This document shows, piece after piece, positions 38,966 through 50,368 of a stretch of 64,000 nt of DNA. The DNA is from Cohnella caldifontis (GTDB lineage Bacteria > Bacillota > Bacilli > Paenibacillales > Paenibacillaceae), in assembly GCF_029360585.1 (NCBI RefSeq), contig NZ_JAQZSJ010000002.1, positions 515,747 to 579,746 on the forward strand. Reading direction: 5' to 3'. A program made the position numbers and the translations under genes. Below the pieces are notes generated by a model, which ran no database searches, was not told the origin of the DNA, and saw only the letters and a list, made by a program, of their open reading frames with translations. Every line of letters begins with the position of its first letter. Position 1 is the stretch's first letter.

Positions 38966-39619
38966 TTACCCGTTATTCTCGGTTTCCTGCCCGACTTTGG
39001 GGGGTTCGGAGGGGGGACGATCGAAGATTTCGGCCTCTTGCTCGATCAGGCTCCATAAATCCTCGCGTCCTTGCCCGGTCTCCGACGAAAAAACAATGAG
39101 CGGAAAATGGCCGGGCATGCCCAGCTCTTGGCGGATGACCTTGGCATGCTGCGGGATGCGGCCCCGCGAAATTTTATCCGCCTTCGTCGCCACGACGCAC
39201 ATCGGGATGCCGTAATGGGACAGCCATTCGAACATGTTGCGGTCGTCGGCCGAAGGGGGATGCCGCAGGTCCACCAGCTGGAGCACGAGCTTCAGCGTTT
39301 TGCGCCCTCGAAGATACCGCTCGGCCAACTTGCCCCAAGCCTCCCGCTGGCTCTTGGACACCCTGGCGTAGCCGTATCCCGGGAAATCGACGAAATACAG
39401 GGAGCCGTCTATGCCGTTGACCTTGTAATAGTTAAGCGTCTGCGTTTTCCCGGGCTGCGAGCTGGTCCGCGCCAGGTTGCGGCGTTCCAGCATGCGGTTG
39501 ATGAGCGACGATTTGCCTACGTTCGAGCGGCCGGCAAGGGCCACTTCCGGCAATCCGTCTTCCGGAAATTGGCTCTCGCCGGCCGCGCTGATGATGAATT
39601 CGCTGGTTTTGATTTTCAT
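38966..39619 (-). CDS. engB: Ribosome biogenesis GTPase EngB/YsxC
   Basis: An essential GTPase for 50S assembly. The 217-residue product has GRSNVGKSSLINRM (G1), DFPGYGYA (G3) and VATKADK (G4). I chose the ATG at 39619 (MKIKTSEFIISA) from homology; the longer frame overlaps lonA. It starts 31 bp after lonA and belongs to that transcript, as in B. subtilis. Confidence 0.97.
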   Translation of the reverse strand: MKIKTSEFIISAAGESQFPEDGLPEVALAGRSNVGKSSLINRMLERRNLARTSSQPGKTQTLNYYKVNGIDGSLYFVDFPGYGYARVSKSQREAWGKLAERYLRGRKTLKLVLQLVDLRHPPSADDRNMFEWLSHYGIPMCVVATKADKISRGRIPQHAKVIRQELGMPGHFPLIVFSSETGQGREDLWSLIEQEAEIFDRPPSEPPKVGQETENNG

Positions 39620-39650
39620 GGGGCATCCGACGTCCTTTTCGAAAATGGCG

Positions 39651-42098
39651 TTAATGCGTGCCGAGCGGGGGGCCGTCCTCGGTTTCCGTCTCCACCCCTC
39701 CCGGGATCGGAACGTCCGGACCGGACTTCCGGGCAACGGGATCGCTGCCGACGGGAGGAGGGGAAATGAGGATCGGGTCGGCCAGCGCGTGCACCAACAC
39801 CTCGTCCATATGGGAGACGGGAATGAACGTCAAGTCCTCCCGCACGCTCTCCGGCACGTCCCGAAGATCCCTTTCGTTATCCTTCGGGATCAGCACTTTG
39901 CGAATGCCCGCGCGATGGGCGGCGAGCGATTTCTCCTTCAGCCCGCCGATCGGAAGCACCCGTCCCCGAAGCGTGATTTCCCCGGTCATGGCGACTTCCC
40001 GGGATACGGGACGGTTCGTCAGCGCCGAGATCAGCGCCGTCGCCATCGTGATCCCGGCGGATGGTCCGTCCTTCGGAATGGCGCCTTCGGGTATGTGGAT
40101 GTGCACATCGGTTTTCTCATGGAAATCGGGCGCGATGCCGAGCTCGTTCACCCGGCTGCGGGTGTAGCTGAACGCCGCCTGGGCCGATTCCTTCATGACG
40201 TCGCCCAGCTGTCCCGTCAGCGTCAGCTTACCGCTGCCCGGCATGACGGACACCTCGATGACGAGCGTGTCGCCGCCGACCTCCGTCCAAGCCAAGCCCG
40301 TTACGGCGCCGATCTGGTCCTCCTGCTCCGCCATGCCGTACCGGAACCGCGGCGGTCCCAGAAACTCCTTGAGCTTGGGGATGTCGACGACGACCGGCGC
40401 GCTTTCCGGGTCCGCGACGATCGTCTTGGCCGATTTCCGGCAGACGGAGGCGAGCAGCTGCTCCATGTTCCGTACGCCGGATTCGCGCGTGTATTCGCGG
40501 ATCAGGGACATCAAGGCGTCCGGCTGGAACTGAATCTGGTCCTCCCGCAGGCCGTGCTCGCGGATCTGCTTGGGCAGCAGATGCTGCTGGGCGATCTGCT
40601 GCTTCTCGAGCTCCGTATAGCCCGGGATGGTCAGCAGCTCCATGCGGTCGAGCAGCGGGCGCGGAATGTTGTGCACGACGTTGGCGGTCGTCACGAACAA
40701 GACATTGGACAGGTCGAACGGCATTTCGACGTAGTGGTCGCTGAACGTCGCGTTTTGCTCCGGATCCAGCACCTCGAGCAGCGCCGAGGCCGGATCCCCG
40801 CGGAAATCCATCGCCATTTTGTCGATTTCGTCCAGCAGGAACACCGGATTCAAGGTGCCGGCGTTGCGCATGCCTTGAATGACCCGTCCGGGCATGGCGC
40901 CGACGTAAGTCCGGCGATGCCCGCGGATTTCCGCTTCGTCTCGCACGCCGCCCAGGGAGATGCGGACGAATTCCCGGCCGAGCGACTTGGCGATCGAACG
41001 GGCGAGCGAGGTTTTGCCCACGCCCGGAGGGCCCACGAAGCACAGGATCGGCCCCTTCATCTTTTTGACCAGCTTCTGGACGGCCAAATATTCGAGCACC
41101 CGCTCCTTCGGCTTCTCCAGGCCGTAATGCTCTTCGTTCAGGATCCGCTCGGCTTCGGCGATGTCCAAGTGGTCTTCCGTCTGCTTGGTCCACGGAAGCG
41201 CCAGCAGCCATTCCACGTAGTTGCGGATGACGGCGCCTTCGGCGGACGAAGCGGGCATCTTCTCCAGCCGGTCGATTTCCTTCTCGACCTTGGCGGCGAT
41301 TTTCTCCGGCAGGCCGGCCTCGGCCAATTGGGCGCGCAGTTCTTCGGCTTCTCCCGCGCGTCCTTCCTTCTCGCCGAGCTCTTTCTGGATCGCCTTCATC
41401 TGCTCGCGAAGGTAATACTCCTTCTGCGTCTTCTCCATCTGCTTCTTTACGCGCTGGCTGATTTTCCGTTCGAGCTCCAGCACTTCCCGTTCGTTATTGA
41501 GCAGATCGAGCAGCTTTTCCAGCCGTTCGCGGATGTCGGTCGTTTCCAGAATGTCCTGCTTGTCTTTGATTTTGAGCGACAGGTGGCTGGTGATGACGTC
41601 CGCGAGCCTGCCGGGCTCGTCGATGTCCGAGACCGCGGCCATCGTCTCGGGCGTCACTTTCTTGGACAAGCTGATGTAGTTTTCGAATTGGCCGAGAACG
41701 GCGCGCATGAGGGCGCCGAGCTCCGGGTCCCCTTCTCCCGTCTCCTGCAGCTCGCTCGCCAGCACTTCGTAGTACGATTCGTTCGGCAAGTATTGCCCGA
41801 TCCTCGCCCGGACGACGCCTTCCACGAGCACCCGGATCGTCCCGTTGGGCAGCTTGAGCATCTGCCGGACTTTCGATATGGTGCCGACCCGGTAAATATC
41901 GTCCTGGGTCGGTTCTTCGATATTGACCTCCGATTGGGAACAAAGAAGGATCATATGATCCTCGATCATGCATTGTTCCAGCGCTTTGACCGATTTTTCC
42001 CGCCCGACGTCCAGGTGAAGCACCATGCTGGGATAGACGAGCAGCCCGCGCAGGGGCAGCAAGGGGATGGAACGGCTCTTCGGTTTGCCCGAACCCAT
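39651..42098 (-). CDS. lonA: ATP-dependent protease LonA
   Basis: A cytosolic AAA+ serine protease for misfolded and regulatory proteins. The 815-residue product has the LAN substrate domain (about 15-210), the AAA+ module ([20 protein letters not shown]) and the Ser-Lys protease domain ([13 protein letters not shown]). About 40 residues longer than B. subtilis LonA, with an Asp/Pro-rich tail. The ATG at 42098 follows GGAGGTG. The frame stays open for about 150 codons upstream, including a repeated region, but lacks homology. Confidence 0.97.
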   Translation of the reverse strand: MGSGKPKSRSIPLLPLRGLLVYPSMVLHLDVGREKSVKALEQCMIEDHMILLCSQSEVNIEEPTQDDIYRVGTISKVRQMLKLPNGTIRVLVEGVVRARIGQYLPNESYYEVLASELQETGEGDPELGALMRAVLGQFENYISLSKKVTPETMAAVSDIDEPGRLADVITSHLSLKIKDKQDILETTDIRERLEKLLDLLNNEREVLELERKISQRVKKQMEKTQKEYYLREQMKAIQKELGEKEGRAGEAEELRAQLAEAGLPEKIAAKVEKEIDRLEKMPASSAEGAVIRNYVEWLLALPWTKQTEDHLDIAEAERILNEEHYGLEKPKERVLEYLAVQKLVKKMKGPILCFVGPPGVGKTSLARSIAKSLGREFVRISLGGVRDEAEIRGHRRTYVGAMPGRVIQGMRNAGTLNPVFLLDEIDKMAMDFRGDPASALLEVLDPEQNATFSDHYVEMPFDLSNVLFVTTANVVHNIPRPLLDRMELLTIPGYTELEKQQIAQQHLLPKQIREHGLREDQIQFQPDALMSLIREYTRESGVRNMEQLLASVCRKSAKTIVADPESAPVVVDIPKLKEFLGPPRFRYGMAEQEDQIGAVTGLAWTEVGGDTLVIEVSVMPGSGKLTLTGQLGDVMKESAQAAFSYTRSRVNELGIAPDFHEKTDVHIHIPEGAIPKDGPSAGITMATALISALTNRPVSREVAMTGEITLRGRVLPIGGLKEKSLAAHRAGIRKVLIPKDNERDLRDVPESVREDLTFIPVSHMDEVLVHALADPILISPPPVGSDPVARKSGPDVPIPGGVETETEDGPPLGTH

Positions 42099-42130
42099 GT
42101 CCGGCACCTCCATACGAATCGGTTGTGGTA

Positions 42131-42214
42131 GGTTGCATGCCCGAGCAGTCGGCGGAGCCGACGACCAGGGCAGGTTGCTTGCCCGAGCAGTCGGCGGAGT
42201 CGACGACCTGGGAA
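42131..42214 (-). repeat. Two 42-bp direct repeats with hairpins in the lonA 5' leader
   Basis: Copies begin at 42131 and 42173. Each carries, on the minus strand, GTCGGC/GCCGAC (or GTCGAC/GCCGAC) around TCC. They lie between the promoter (42234-42262) and the lonA ribosome site, so they are transcribed. Confidence 0.85.
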
Positions 42215-42233
42215 CGTAAGCCATGTTTCCGTC

Positions 42234-42262
42234 ATTGTACCAAATGTGACCGCCTGCCGCAA
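42234..42262 (-). promoter_or_regulatory. Sigma-A promoter of lonA-engB
   Basis: On the minus strand TTGCGG (42257-42262) and TACAAT (42234-42239) are 17 bp apart, about 135 bp upstream of lonA. I see no CtsR or CIRCE operator. Confidence 0.7.
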
Positions 42263-42383
42263 AATCGGCCGATGCCCCGCGAGGCGGCCGCCCCGGATAG
42301 GTTCCCCTTCCGCAGGGAGGAATTACTCGCCGCAACCGCCGAAAAGCGGTTCGCAGGAATCCGAACCGCACATTTTCCCAACG

Positions 42384-42435
42384 ACGAAAAGCCGCCCGGA
42401 CCGAGTCTTTCCCTCTGGTCCAGGCGGCTTTCCCA
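42384..42435 (-). terminator. Terminator after lonB
   Basis: On the minus strand AAAGCCGCCTGGACC pairs with GGTCCGGGCGGCTTTT, a long GC stem ending in T. Confidence 0.85.
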
Positions 42436-42444
42436 TCAAACGGA

Positions 42445-44241
42445 TCAACCTTGAGCGGGCAACCCGGGTCCGGCCGGCAGCGGTTTGTCCCGCCGGTGTC
42501 CCGCTCCTTCCGCGCGCGCCGCCTCCGCGCCCGCGATGCCCGCATGCAGCACGGACACCGCCGGCGCCGGGGAGAACGGCTCCGGAGCGGCCGCGGGCTC
42601 CGCCGTTGCGATTTCCGTTTCCAGCTTCACCTGACTGCCGAACACATGCGTGAACACTTCCTCCATGCGATCCACGGGAATGACCCTCACGCCTTCAAGC
42701 CCCGCGAAAATTTCCTGCCAGTTCTCCTTCGGGATCAGCACGGTCTCGGCTCCGGATTGGAAAGCCGCCTCGACCTTGGCGATCACGCCGCCCACCGGCT
42801 TGACCCGTCCGTGAATGCTGATTTCCCCGGTCATCGCCAGCTTGTTGTCGACGGGCGTCTTCGTGATCGCGGAGGCGATCGCCACGGCCATGGCCACCCC
42901 GGCGGACGGGCCGTCCACGGGCGTTCCCCCCGGGAAATTGATGTGCAGATCGTAGTTTTCCGGGTGCAGCCCATGCCTCTTCAACACGGTCAGCACGTTG
43001 TCCACGGAGCCTTTCGCCATGCTTTTGCGCCGCAGCGTGCGCTGTCCGCCGCCCAGCTCTTCCTCGTCCACGACCCCCGTGATCGTGAATTGCCCCCGTC
43101 CGGCCTCCGCCGGAATGGCGGTCACTTCGATTTCCAGCAGCGCTCCCATGCTGGGTCCGTACACGGCCAAGCCGTTCACGAGACCGACCTGCGGCTCGGA
43201 AGGGATTTTCCGGTCCGGCCGCGGCGGCAGCTGGCTGCTGTTCACGACCCACTCCACGTCCGACGTGCCGAGCGTCGCGCGGTTCTCCGACAGCGCCAGA
43301 CCGGCGGCCAGCTGGATGATGTTGACGGCCTCCCGGCCGTTCGTCGCGTAGCGCTTGACGACCTCCACCGCTTCCGGCTGCGGCTGGAACCCGATTTTCT
43401 GGATCGCGTTCTCGGCGATGCGGCCGATTTCATCCGGAAGCAGCGGACGGAAATACACTTCCATGCAGCGGCTGCGCAGCGCCGGGGAAATCTCGTTCGG
43501 AGACCGCGTCGTCGCCCCGACGAGCCGGAAGTCCGCGGGCAGCCCGTTTTGGAAAATATCGTGGATGTACATCGGGATATTCGGGTCTTCCGCATGGTAA
43601 TAGGCGCTTTCCAGGAATACTTTGCGGTCCTCGAGCACCTTGAGCAGCTTGTTCATTTGGATAGGATGGAGCTCGCCGATTTCGTCGATGAACAGAATGC
43701 CGCCGTGCGCCTTCGTCACGGCCCCGGGCTTCGGCTGCGGGATCCCCGCGACGCCCATCGCTCCCGCGCCCTGGTATATCGGATCGTGAACCGAACCGAT
43801 CAGCGGGTCGGCGATGCCGCGTTCGTCGAACCGGGCGGTCGTCGCGTCGATCTCGGTGAACTTGGCGTCCTGGCGAAACGGAGAGAGCGGGTTCTTTTTG
43901 GCCTCCTCCAAAATGACGCGCGCCGCGGCGGTCTTCCCGACGCCGGGAGGCCCGTATACCAGAACATGCTGCGGGTTGCTGCTGCACAATGCGGCTTTGA
44001 GGGCGCGGATCCCCTCTTTCTGACCCACCAAATCGCCCATGGTCGCCGGACGGGTTTTCTCCGCGAGCGGCTTGGTCAGCGATATGGAACGCAGCTTGCG
44101 CAGCTTGTCCATCTCCTTGCGGGATTCGCGGTCCACCGCGCTTTTGTTCACTTTCTGGCTTCGGAGCAAGTTCCAGAAGTAAACGCCGATCACCACGGCA
44201 AAAAACACTTGGATCAGCATCAAAACCATGCTTAAACTCAT
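42445..44241 (-). CDS. lonB: ATP-dependent protease LonB
   Basis: A membrane-anchored Lon relative, forespore-associated in B. subtilis. The 598-residue product has an N-terminal membrane segment (about 5-24), AAA+ motifs ([29 protein letters not shown]) and a Lon protease domain with the Ser in [14 protein letters not shown] and the Lys in [12 protein letters not shown] low-complexity Ala/Pro tail of about 45 residues is absent from B. subtilis LonB. The ATG at 44241 follows GGGGAGGAAGGG. Upstream lies hairpin element copy B. Confidence 0.95.
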   Translation of the reverse strand: MSLSMVLMLIQVFFAVVIGVYFWNLLRSQKVNKSAVDRESRKEMDKLRKLRSISLTKPLAEKTRPATMGDLVGQKEGIRALKAALCSSNPQHVLVYGPPGVGKTAAARVILEEAKKNPLSPFRQDAKFTEIDATTARFDERGIADPLIGSVHDPIYQGAGAMGVAGIPQPKPGAVTKAHGGILFIDEIGELHPIQMNKLLKVLEDRKVFLESAYYHAEDPNIPMYIHDIFQNGLPADFRLVGATTRSPNEISPALRSRCMEVYFRPLLPDEIGRIAENAIQKIGFQPQPEAVEVVKRYATNGREAVNIIQLAAGLALSENRATLGTSDVEWVVNSSQLPPRPDRKIPSEPQVGLVNGLAVYGPSMGALLEIEVTAIPAEAGRGQFTITGVVDEEELGGGQRTLRRKSMAKGSVDNVLTVLKRHGLHPENYDLHINFPGGTPVDGPSAGVAMAVAIASAITKTPVDNKLAMTGEISIHGRVKPVGGVIAKVEAAFQSGAETVLIPKENWQEIFAGLEGVRVIPVDRMEEVFTHVFGSQVKLETEIATAEPAAAPEPFSPAPAVSVLHAGIAGAEAARAEGAGHRRDKPLPAGPGLPAQG

Positions 44242-44268
44242 TCGTTCCCTTCCTCCCCTAAAAACAAG

Positions 44269-44328
44269 TCCCCAAAAGCAACGCGTAGTTCTATGTCCGA
44301 TTCCGATGGCTTTTGGCGGCGCCCCCGG
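44269..44328 (-). repeat. Structured intergenic element, copy B (upstream of lonB)
   Basis: The plus strand reads CCAAAAG, 31 nt, CTTTTGG, with C-rich flanks on both sides. Arms, loop length and loop motifs (ACGCG, AG, TCT, ATTCCGAT) match copy A at 15074-15136. The pair next to the arms is C-G here rather than T-A. Confidence 0.7.
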
Positions 44329-44368
44329 GCATCCCTAGGAAATCGCGTTTGCATCGTTTCCTAAACAG

Positions 44369-44424
44369 CAAAAAATCCGGCATCAGGCTATACTGGCTAG
44401 TATTGCCCGATTGCCGGATCTTAT
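44369..44424 (-). terminator. Terminator after the LysR gene
   Basis: On the minus strand ATCCGGCA and TGCCGGAT close an imperfect stem followed by TTTTTT. Confidence 0.8.
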
Positions 44425-44425
44425 A

Positions 44426-45322
44426 TCAAACCGCGTCCAGAAGATTGTCGGCGTACCGTTCGACGAGGAATTCCCGGAAACGCTGGGCCGCCGGCGAATC
44501 ATACCGGTTTTCCTTCCACTCCAGCCCAACCGTGCTGGCGCATTCGCGATCCCCGATGCGGAGCCAGCGAATCCCCTCCTGCCGCAGTCCTTCGGAGTCG
44601 GGCAGAATCGAAACCCCGAGCCCCTGGGAAACGAAGCCGGCCACCGTCTGAAGGTCTTCGGCCTCGTAACGGACATCGGGCCGGAAACCGGTATCCAGGA
44701 ACAGTTGGTCGACCAGCTTGCGGAATCCGCAGATCGTCTTGTGCCCGACGAACGGTTCTCCGTCCAAATCCGCCATTCCGATCTCCTCCCGCGCGGCCAG
44801 CGGATGGCTGTCGGGGACGACGGCAAACAGCTTGCGTTGAAACAGCGGGACCCAGCGATTGCCGACCATGCCGGACTTCGGCGAGAGCAGGGCCATGTCG
44901 CAGCGGCCGGATTCCAACAAAGTTTGGATATGCTGCTGATTGCCTTGCTCGAGTTCAAACCGGATCCCGGGAAATCTCTCCCGGAAAGCGTGGATCAGCC
45001 TAGGGACCGTAGAGGCCCCCAAAATATTCAGGAATGCCAGGTATACGGTCCCCGTTTCGGGGTGGGCCAACTCGGCGATTTCCCGTTTCCCCCGCTCTAC
45101 CTCGGCCAGAACGTTCCGGACGGTTTTGGCGAACAGCATGCCGTACCGGTTCAACTGCACGTTCCTTCCGCTGCGTTCGAACAAGGGCACGCCCAGCTCT
45201 TCCTCCAGCCTCGCGATCGAATGGCTGAGCGCGGGCTGCGTGATGTTCAGCTTTTCCGCCGCTTTCGTGACGTGTTGAAGCTCCGCTACCGCCGCGAAGT
45301 ACTGCATTTGGACGAGCTCCAT
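44426..45322 (-). CDS. LysR family transcription regulator
   Basis: A 298-residue LysR regulator: N-terminal winged helix-turn-helix (ELVQMQYFAAVAELQHVTKA, then AAEKLNITQPALSHSIARLE) and a periplasmic-binding-like effector domain. The ATG at 45322 follows GGAGGACGC. It is divergent from the MFS gene, with a 20-bp palindrome between them, so it most likely controls that pump. The effector is unknown. Confidence 0.93.
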   Translation of the reverse strand: MELVQMQYFAAVAELQHVTKAAEKLNITQPALSHSIARLEEELGVPLFERSGRNVQLNRYGMLFAKTVRNVLAEVERGKREIAELAHPETGTVYLAFLNILGASTVPRLIHAFRERFPGIRFELEQGNQQHIQTLLESGRCDMALLSPKSGMVGNRWVPLFQRKLFAVVPDSHPLAAREEIGMADLDGEPFVGHKTICGFRKLVDQLFLDTGFRPDVRYEAEDLQTVAGFVSQGLGVSILPDSEGLRQEGIRWLRIGDRECASTVGLEWKENRYDSPAAQRFREFLVERYADNLLDAV

Positions 45323-45359
45323 TCCGGGCGTCCTCCTCCGTTTTTCATGAATGAAAATA

Positions 45360-45413
45360 ATGATTTTGATGAAAATCATAAATTAGACATTGTCACTTGT
45401 CAAATTTTACAAT
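45360..45413. promoter_or_regulatory. LysR operator palindrome and MFS promoter
   Basis: ATGATTTTGATGAAAATCAT (45360-45379) is a perfect palindrome with 8-bp arms and a 4-nt centre, the size of a LysR site. Next to it on the plus strand lie TAGACA (45384-45389), 18 bp, and TACAAT (45408-45413), a promoter for the MFS gene. Confidence 0.65.
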
Positions 45414-45477
45414 GGATTCACGGAGGCGGCCGAGGTACGCATTCGATTCCGATATGAACAGAAAGAAGGTTTTCGAC

Positions 45478-47073
45478 ATGGAGAAAGCGAGAGAGGAACG
45501 GCATTCGGGAAGGTCCGGAAACGGGTGGGCTTTCCTGTTGCTCTGTTTTGGCGTTTTCATGGTCTACCTGGACGCGATGATCGTGAACGTCGCGCTTCCG
45601 GATATCCGGACCGACTGGGACGTCGGAATCCGCGGCTTGCAGTGGGTCATCAACGCTTATTCGATTCCGTTCGCCTGCCTGCTGCTGGCCGGAGGGGTGT
45701 TCGGGGACTCGTTCGGTTATAAGAAGATGTTTTTGCTCGGCATGGCGGGATTCACGCTGAGTTCCATCTGGTGCGCCGAATCGGCGTCCATCGGATCTTT
45801 GCTGTCCGCCCGCGCCGTGCAAGGCGCGTTCGGAGCCCTCTTGATCCCCGTGTCCTTGGCGATCATCCGGGCCGTCTACCACGATCCGGTCCAGCGGGCC
45901 AAAGCGATCGGCATTTGGGCCGGCATCGGCGGGGTGGCCCTGGCCGCCGGCCCGTTGGTCGGCGGTTGGCTCGTCGAGAGGTACGGTTGGGAGAGCGTGT
46001 TCTGGCTGAACGTTCCGATCGGAGCCGTCGTTTTCGCCGCCCTCTCCGCCTTGATGAAAGAACCGGCCGGGAGAAAGAAACGGTCTCTCGATTTCGCGGG
46101 TCAAATCCTCTTCATCGCCGGGATCGCTTCTCTATCCTATGGCTTAATCGAAAGCCACTCGCTCGGCTGGGATCACGCCCGGATCGTCGGGTCCTTGGCG
46201 TTCGCCCTGGCGGCGATCGCGGCGTTCGTCTGGCGGGAGCACCGCCATCGGGAACCGCTTTTGCCGATGGACTTTTTCCGTCAGCCGTTGTTCGTCGTCG
46301 CTTTGCTGGTCAATTTGCTGGCTTTCTTCAGCGTGTATGCCGTCACCTTCCTCATGACGCTGTATCTTCAGAACGTGAACGGGCTTTCGGCGATCGATAC
46401 CGGCCTCCGTTTCCTGCCTCTGACGCTGGGAATCATGGTGATGAGCGCGCTCGGCAGCCGCCTGGCCGTCAAGTTTTCCCCGCTCGCGCTCATTCCGGCA
46501 GGCTCGTTCGCGGTCGGTGCCGCGCTGCTCTGGTTGACCGCCCTGAAGCCGGGTTCCGGGTTGGCCGACTACGTGTGGCCCCTTCTTTTGCTCGGGATCG
46601 GCCTTCCGATCGCAGGCACTTCCGCCACCGTCACGCTGATGTCGCATACCGCGCCCGAAAGGGCGGGCATGGCGTCCGGGATCGCCAATACGTTCCGGCA
46701 GATCAGCGCCGTGGTGGCCGTCGCGCTTTCCGGCTCGCTGATGTCGGCGATCGTGAATCATTCGTCCGGCTCCCGCATGGACGCCCTTCAGGTTCCGGGA
46801 TCCATTCAACCGGAAATCCGCGAGGCGCTCGCTTCCGGCAATCTGTCGGGCTTGGCATCCTCCGGATTGCCTGCCCGGACGCTGGAGGCGCTTGGCGATA
46901 TGGCGCCGGTCTGGTTCGTGCAAGGCATGGGCGGCGCCTTCGTCCTGGCCGGGGCCGCCGGTCTGGCATGCGGCGTCCTCTGCCTGCTGATCTTGATCCG
47001 AAGCCGGATCAGCCGGCCGGCAGTCTCTCCCGCCGGCAAAGCTTCGGTTCCGACCCTCGCGAATCCGGAATGA
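45478..47073 (+). CDS. MFS drug-export transporter, DHA2 (EmrB/QacA) type
   Basis: A 531-residue, 14-segment major facilitator likely to export drugs or metabolites by proton antiport. Motifs: LDAMIVNVALPDI (motif D1), GGVFGDSFGYKKMF (motif A), GPLVGGWLVERYGWESVFWLNVPIG (motif C-like region), and a late loop of about 60 residues before the last segment. The ATG at 45478 follows AGAAGG; codons upstream are open but lack a ribosome site. The LysR-MFS pair sits inside an otherwise conserved block, which suggests a later insertion. Confidence 0.92.
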   Translation: MEKAREERHSGRSGNGWAFLLLCFGVFMVYLDAMIVNVALPDIRTDWDVGIRGLQWVINAYSIPFACLLLAGGVFGDSFGYKKMFLLGMAGFTLSSIWCAESASIGSLLSARAVQGAFGALLIPVSLAIIRAVYHDPVQRAKAIGIWAGIGGVALAAGPLVGGWLVERYGWESVFWLNVPIGAVVFAALSALMKEPAGRKKRSLDFAGQILFIAGIASLSYGLIESHSLGWDHARIVGSLAFALAAIAAFVWREHRHREPLLPMDFFRQPLFVVALLVNLLAFFSVYAVTFLMTLYLQNVNGLSAIDTGLRFLPLTLGIMVMSALGSRLAVKFSPLALIPAGSFAVGAALLWLTALKPGSGLADYVWPLLLLGIGLPIAGTSATVTLMSHTAPERAGMASGIANTFRQISAVVAVALSGSLMSAIVNHSSGSRMDALQVPGSIQPEIREALASGNLSGLASSGLPARTLEALGDMAPVWFVQGMGGAFVLAGAAGLACGVLCLLILIRSRISRPAVSPAGKASVPTLANPE

Positions 47074-47097
47074 GTTCCTTCCGCACGGAAACACGAA

Positions 47098-47135
47098 AAA
47101 AAGGGAGTTTGCTTGTCCGAGCAAACTCCCTTTTC
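47098..47135. terminator. Bidirectional terminator between the MFS gene and ispG
   Basis: AAGGGAGTTTGCT and AGCAAACTCCCTT pair around 6 nt. The stem has A on its left flank and T on its right, so it can stop both convergent transcripts. Confidence 0.85.
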
Positions 47136-47149
47136 CGTTTTCGCCCCAT

Positions 47150-48247
47150 TCAATGCTTCCTTCCCGGGATGACGCCGGTTTCCTTGTACGCCGCCGCGAT
47201 CTGGTCGATCTCGCGCTTGAGCTCGGATACCAGTTCGGCCTCCGGCACCTTGCGGATCATCTCGCCATAGCGGAACAGCATGCCTTCCCCGCGGGCGCCC
47301 GCGATGCCGATGTCGGCTTCCCGGGCTTCGCCGGGGCCGTTCACCGCGCAGCCCAGCACGCTGACTTTGATCGGCACTTTCAGCTTGGACAAGTAGTCCT
47401 CTACTTCGTTCGCAACCGAGAACAAATCGATATCGAGACGGCCGCATGTCGGGCAAGAGATCAGCGTCGGAGCGTCGGAAATGAGCCCGAACACCTTGAG
47501 CAGCTCGCGAGCCGCCTTGATTTCCTCCACCGGGTCCGCGCTTAACGAGATCCTCATCGTGTTGCCTATGCCCGCGTTCAGCAGCACGCCCAGCCCCGCG
47601 GCGCTCTTGATCGTGCCCGAGAACAGCGTGCCGGCCTCCGTGATGCCTAAGTGAAGCGGATACCGGATCGCTTCGGCCGCCTTGGTGTAAGCCGCGATCG
47701 CCATCGGCACGTCGGAGGCTTTCAAGGAAACGATGATGTCGTGAAAATCGAGCTCCTCCAAAATGCCGATATGATACAGCGCGCTCTCCACCATGGCTTC
47801 CGGCGTCGGATAACCGTACTTTTCCAGCAGATGGTTTTCCAGCGAGCCGGCGTTCACCCCGATCCGGATCGGAATGCCGCGCTCCTTGCAAGCCTTCACG
47901 ACGGCTTCGACCTTCTCGCGCCGACCGATGTTGCCGGGATTGATCCGGACTTTATCGATGCCGTTCTCGATGGCGAGCAGCGCCAGCCGGTAGTCGAAGT
48001 GGATGTCGGCCACGAGAGGGATCGAGATTTGCCGTTTGATCTCCTTGATCGCTTCCGCCGCTTCCTTGTTGTTGACCGTCACGCGGACGAGCTGGCAGCC
48101 GGCTTCCTCCAGCCGTTTGATCTCGGCGACCGTCGCGGCCACGTCCGCCGTCTTCGTCGTGCACATGCTCTGCAGAATGACTTGGTTGTTCCCGCCGATG
48201 GTCAGATTGCCGACCCGAACGGGCACGGTTTCCGTCCTCTTGTACAT
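47150..48247 (-). CDS. ispG: 4-hydroxy-3-methylbut-2-enyl diphosphate synthase
   Basis: A 4Fe-4S enzyme of the MEP isoprenoid pathway. The 365-residue product has the TIM-barrel part ([23 protein letters not shown]) and the cluster cysteines in LISCPTCGR and [10 protein letters not shown]. The ATG at 48247 ([10 protein letters not shown]) is chosen by homology. It lies between clpX and the MFS gene, a place it does not have in B. subtilis. A small hairpin lies in the gap to clpX. Confidence 0.97.
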   Translation of the reverse strand: MYKRTETVPVRVGNLTIGGNNQVILQSMCTTKTADVAATVAEIKRLEEAGCQLVRVTVNNKEAAEAIKEIKRQISIPLVADIHFDYRLALLAIENGIDKVRINPGNIGRREKVEAVVKACKERGIPIRIGVNAGSLENHLLEKYGYPTPEAMVESALYHIGILEELDFHDIIVSLKASDVPMAIAAYTKAAEAIRYPLHLGITEAGTLFSGTIKSAAGLGVLLNAGIGNTMRISLSADPVEEIKAARELLKVFGLISDAPTLISCPTCGRLDIDLFSVANEVEDYLSKLKVPIKVSVLGCAVNGPGEAREADIGIAGARGEGMLFRYGEMIRKVPEAELVSELKREIDQIAAAYKETGVIPGRKH

Positions 48248-48320
48248 GGCTCTTCGTTCTCTCCCCGAATAGACTGATCCCACCTCACCCGAAGGCGAGG
48301 TGGAATCGGCTTTAAACGCG

Positions 48321-49580
<1,260 letters not shown>

Positions 49581-49592
49581 GGGAACCCTCCT

Positions 49593-50183
49593 TTATCCGG
49601 GTATGGGGGCGGAAATGACGCGGTCGATCAGACCGTACGCCAGTGCTTCCTCCGCGCTCATGAAGTTGTCGCGATCGGTGTCCCGCTCGATTTTCTCGTA
49701 CGGTTGGCCGGTGTGCTTGACGTAGATATTGTTCAGCTTTTCCTTCGTCTTGACGATCCAATCGGCGTGGATCTTGATATCCGACGCCTGGCCTCTCACC
49801 CCGCCGAGGGGCTGGTGAATCATGATCTCGCTGTTCGGGAGGGCATAGCGCTTGCCTTTGGCTCCCGCGGTCAACAGGATGGAGCCCATGCTGGCGGCCA
49901 TGCCGCAGCAGATGGTCGAAACGTCCGGTTTGATGAACTGCATCGTATCGTAGATCCCCATGCCGGCCGTGACCGAGCCTCCCGGGGAATTGATGTAAAG
50001 CGAAATGTCCTTTTCCGGATCTTCCGCCGCCAGAAACAGCAGCTGGGCGATAACGAGATTGGCGACGTCGTCGTCAATGGCGCTTCCCAGGAAAATGATC
50101 CGGTCCTTAAGGAGCCGGGAGTAGATGTCGTAGGACCGCTCTCCGCGGTTGGTTTGTTCAACGACGATAGGCACCAAGCTCAT
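49593..50183 (-). CDS. clpP: ATP-dependent Clp protease proteolytic subunit ClpP
   Basis: Tetradecameric serine protease. The 196-residue product has the triad Ser98 (GMAASMGS), His123 (EIMIHQP) and Asp172. The ATG at 50183 ([11 protein letters not shown]) follows GAGGTTG; codons upstream are not conserved. In B. subtilis clpP is far from tig-clpX; here it lies between them, the order found in many other bacteria. Confidence 0.98.
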   Translation of the reverse strand: MSLVPIVVEQTNRGERSYDIYSRLLKDRIIFLGSAIDDDVANLVIAQLLFLAAEDPEKDISLYINSPGGSVTAGMGIYDTMQFIKPDVSTICCGMAASMGSILLTAGAKGKRYALPNSEIMIHQPLGGVRGQASDIKIHADWIVKTKEKLNNIYVKHTGQPYEKIERDTDRDNFMSAEEALAYGLIDRVISAPIPG

Positions 50184-50227
50184 GGGGGTCAACCTCATTT
50201 CTTAGTGAACTCGAAATCTTCGGTAAT

Positions 50228-50256
50228 ATTCTAACACGTTCAAAGCGGAATGTCAT
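50228..50256 (-). promoter_or_regulatory. Sigma-A-like promoter of clpP-clpX
   Basis: On the minus strand ATGACA (50251-50256) and TAGAAT (50228-50233) are 17 bp apart. I find no CtsR heptad repeat here. Confidence 0.6.
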
Positions 50257-50315
50257 GTTGACGACCCGCCCATCCGGTTTCGCGCCGCGGGCCGGCCGAT
50301 GCCGATTCCGCGGGC

Positions 50316-50346
50316 GAAAAAAGGCACGCGGACCGCACGTGCCTGT
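50316..50346 (-). terminator. Terminator after tig
   Basis: On the minus strand AGGCACG and CGTGCCT pair around 9 nt, followed by TTTTT. Confidence 0.8.
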
Positions 50347-50368
50347 AATCGTGACGCTATGTCGGCTT

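Noticed and set aside
42099..42545. About 150 extra N-terminal codons for LonA
   Set aside because: They include the promoter and leader repeats, and a GGAGGTG site stands directly before [10 protein letters not shown].
48281..48304. Terminator between clpX and ispG
   Set aside because: A neat CCACCTC/GAGGTGG hairpin is present but no T-run follows on either strand, so I leave it uncalled.
50184..50260. CtsR operator at clpP
   Set aside because: No GGTCAAA-type heptad repeat is present; only a plain promoter is visible.
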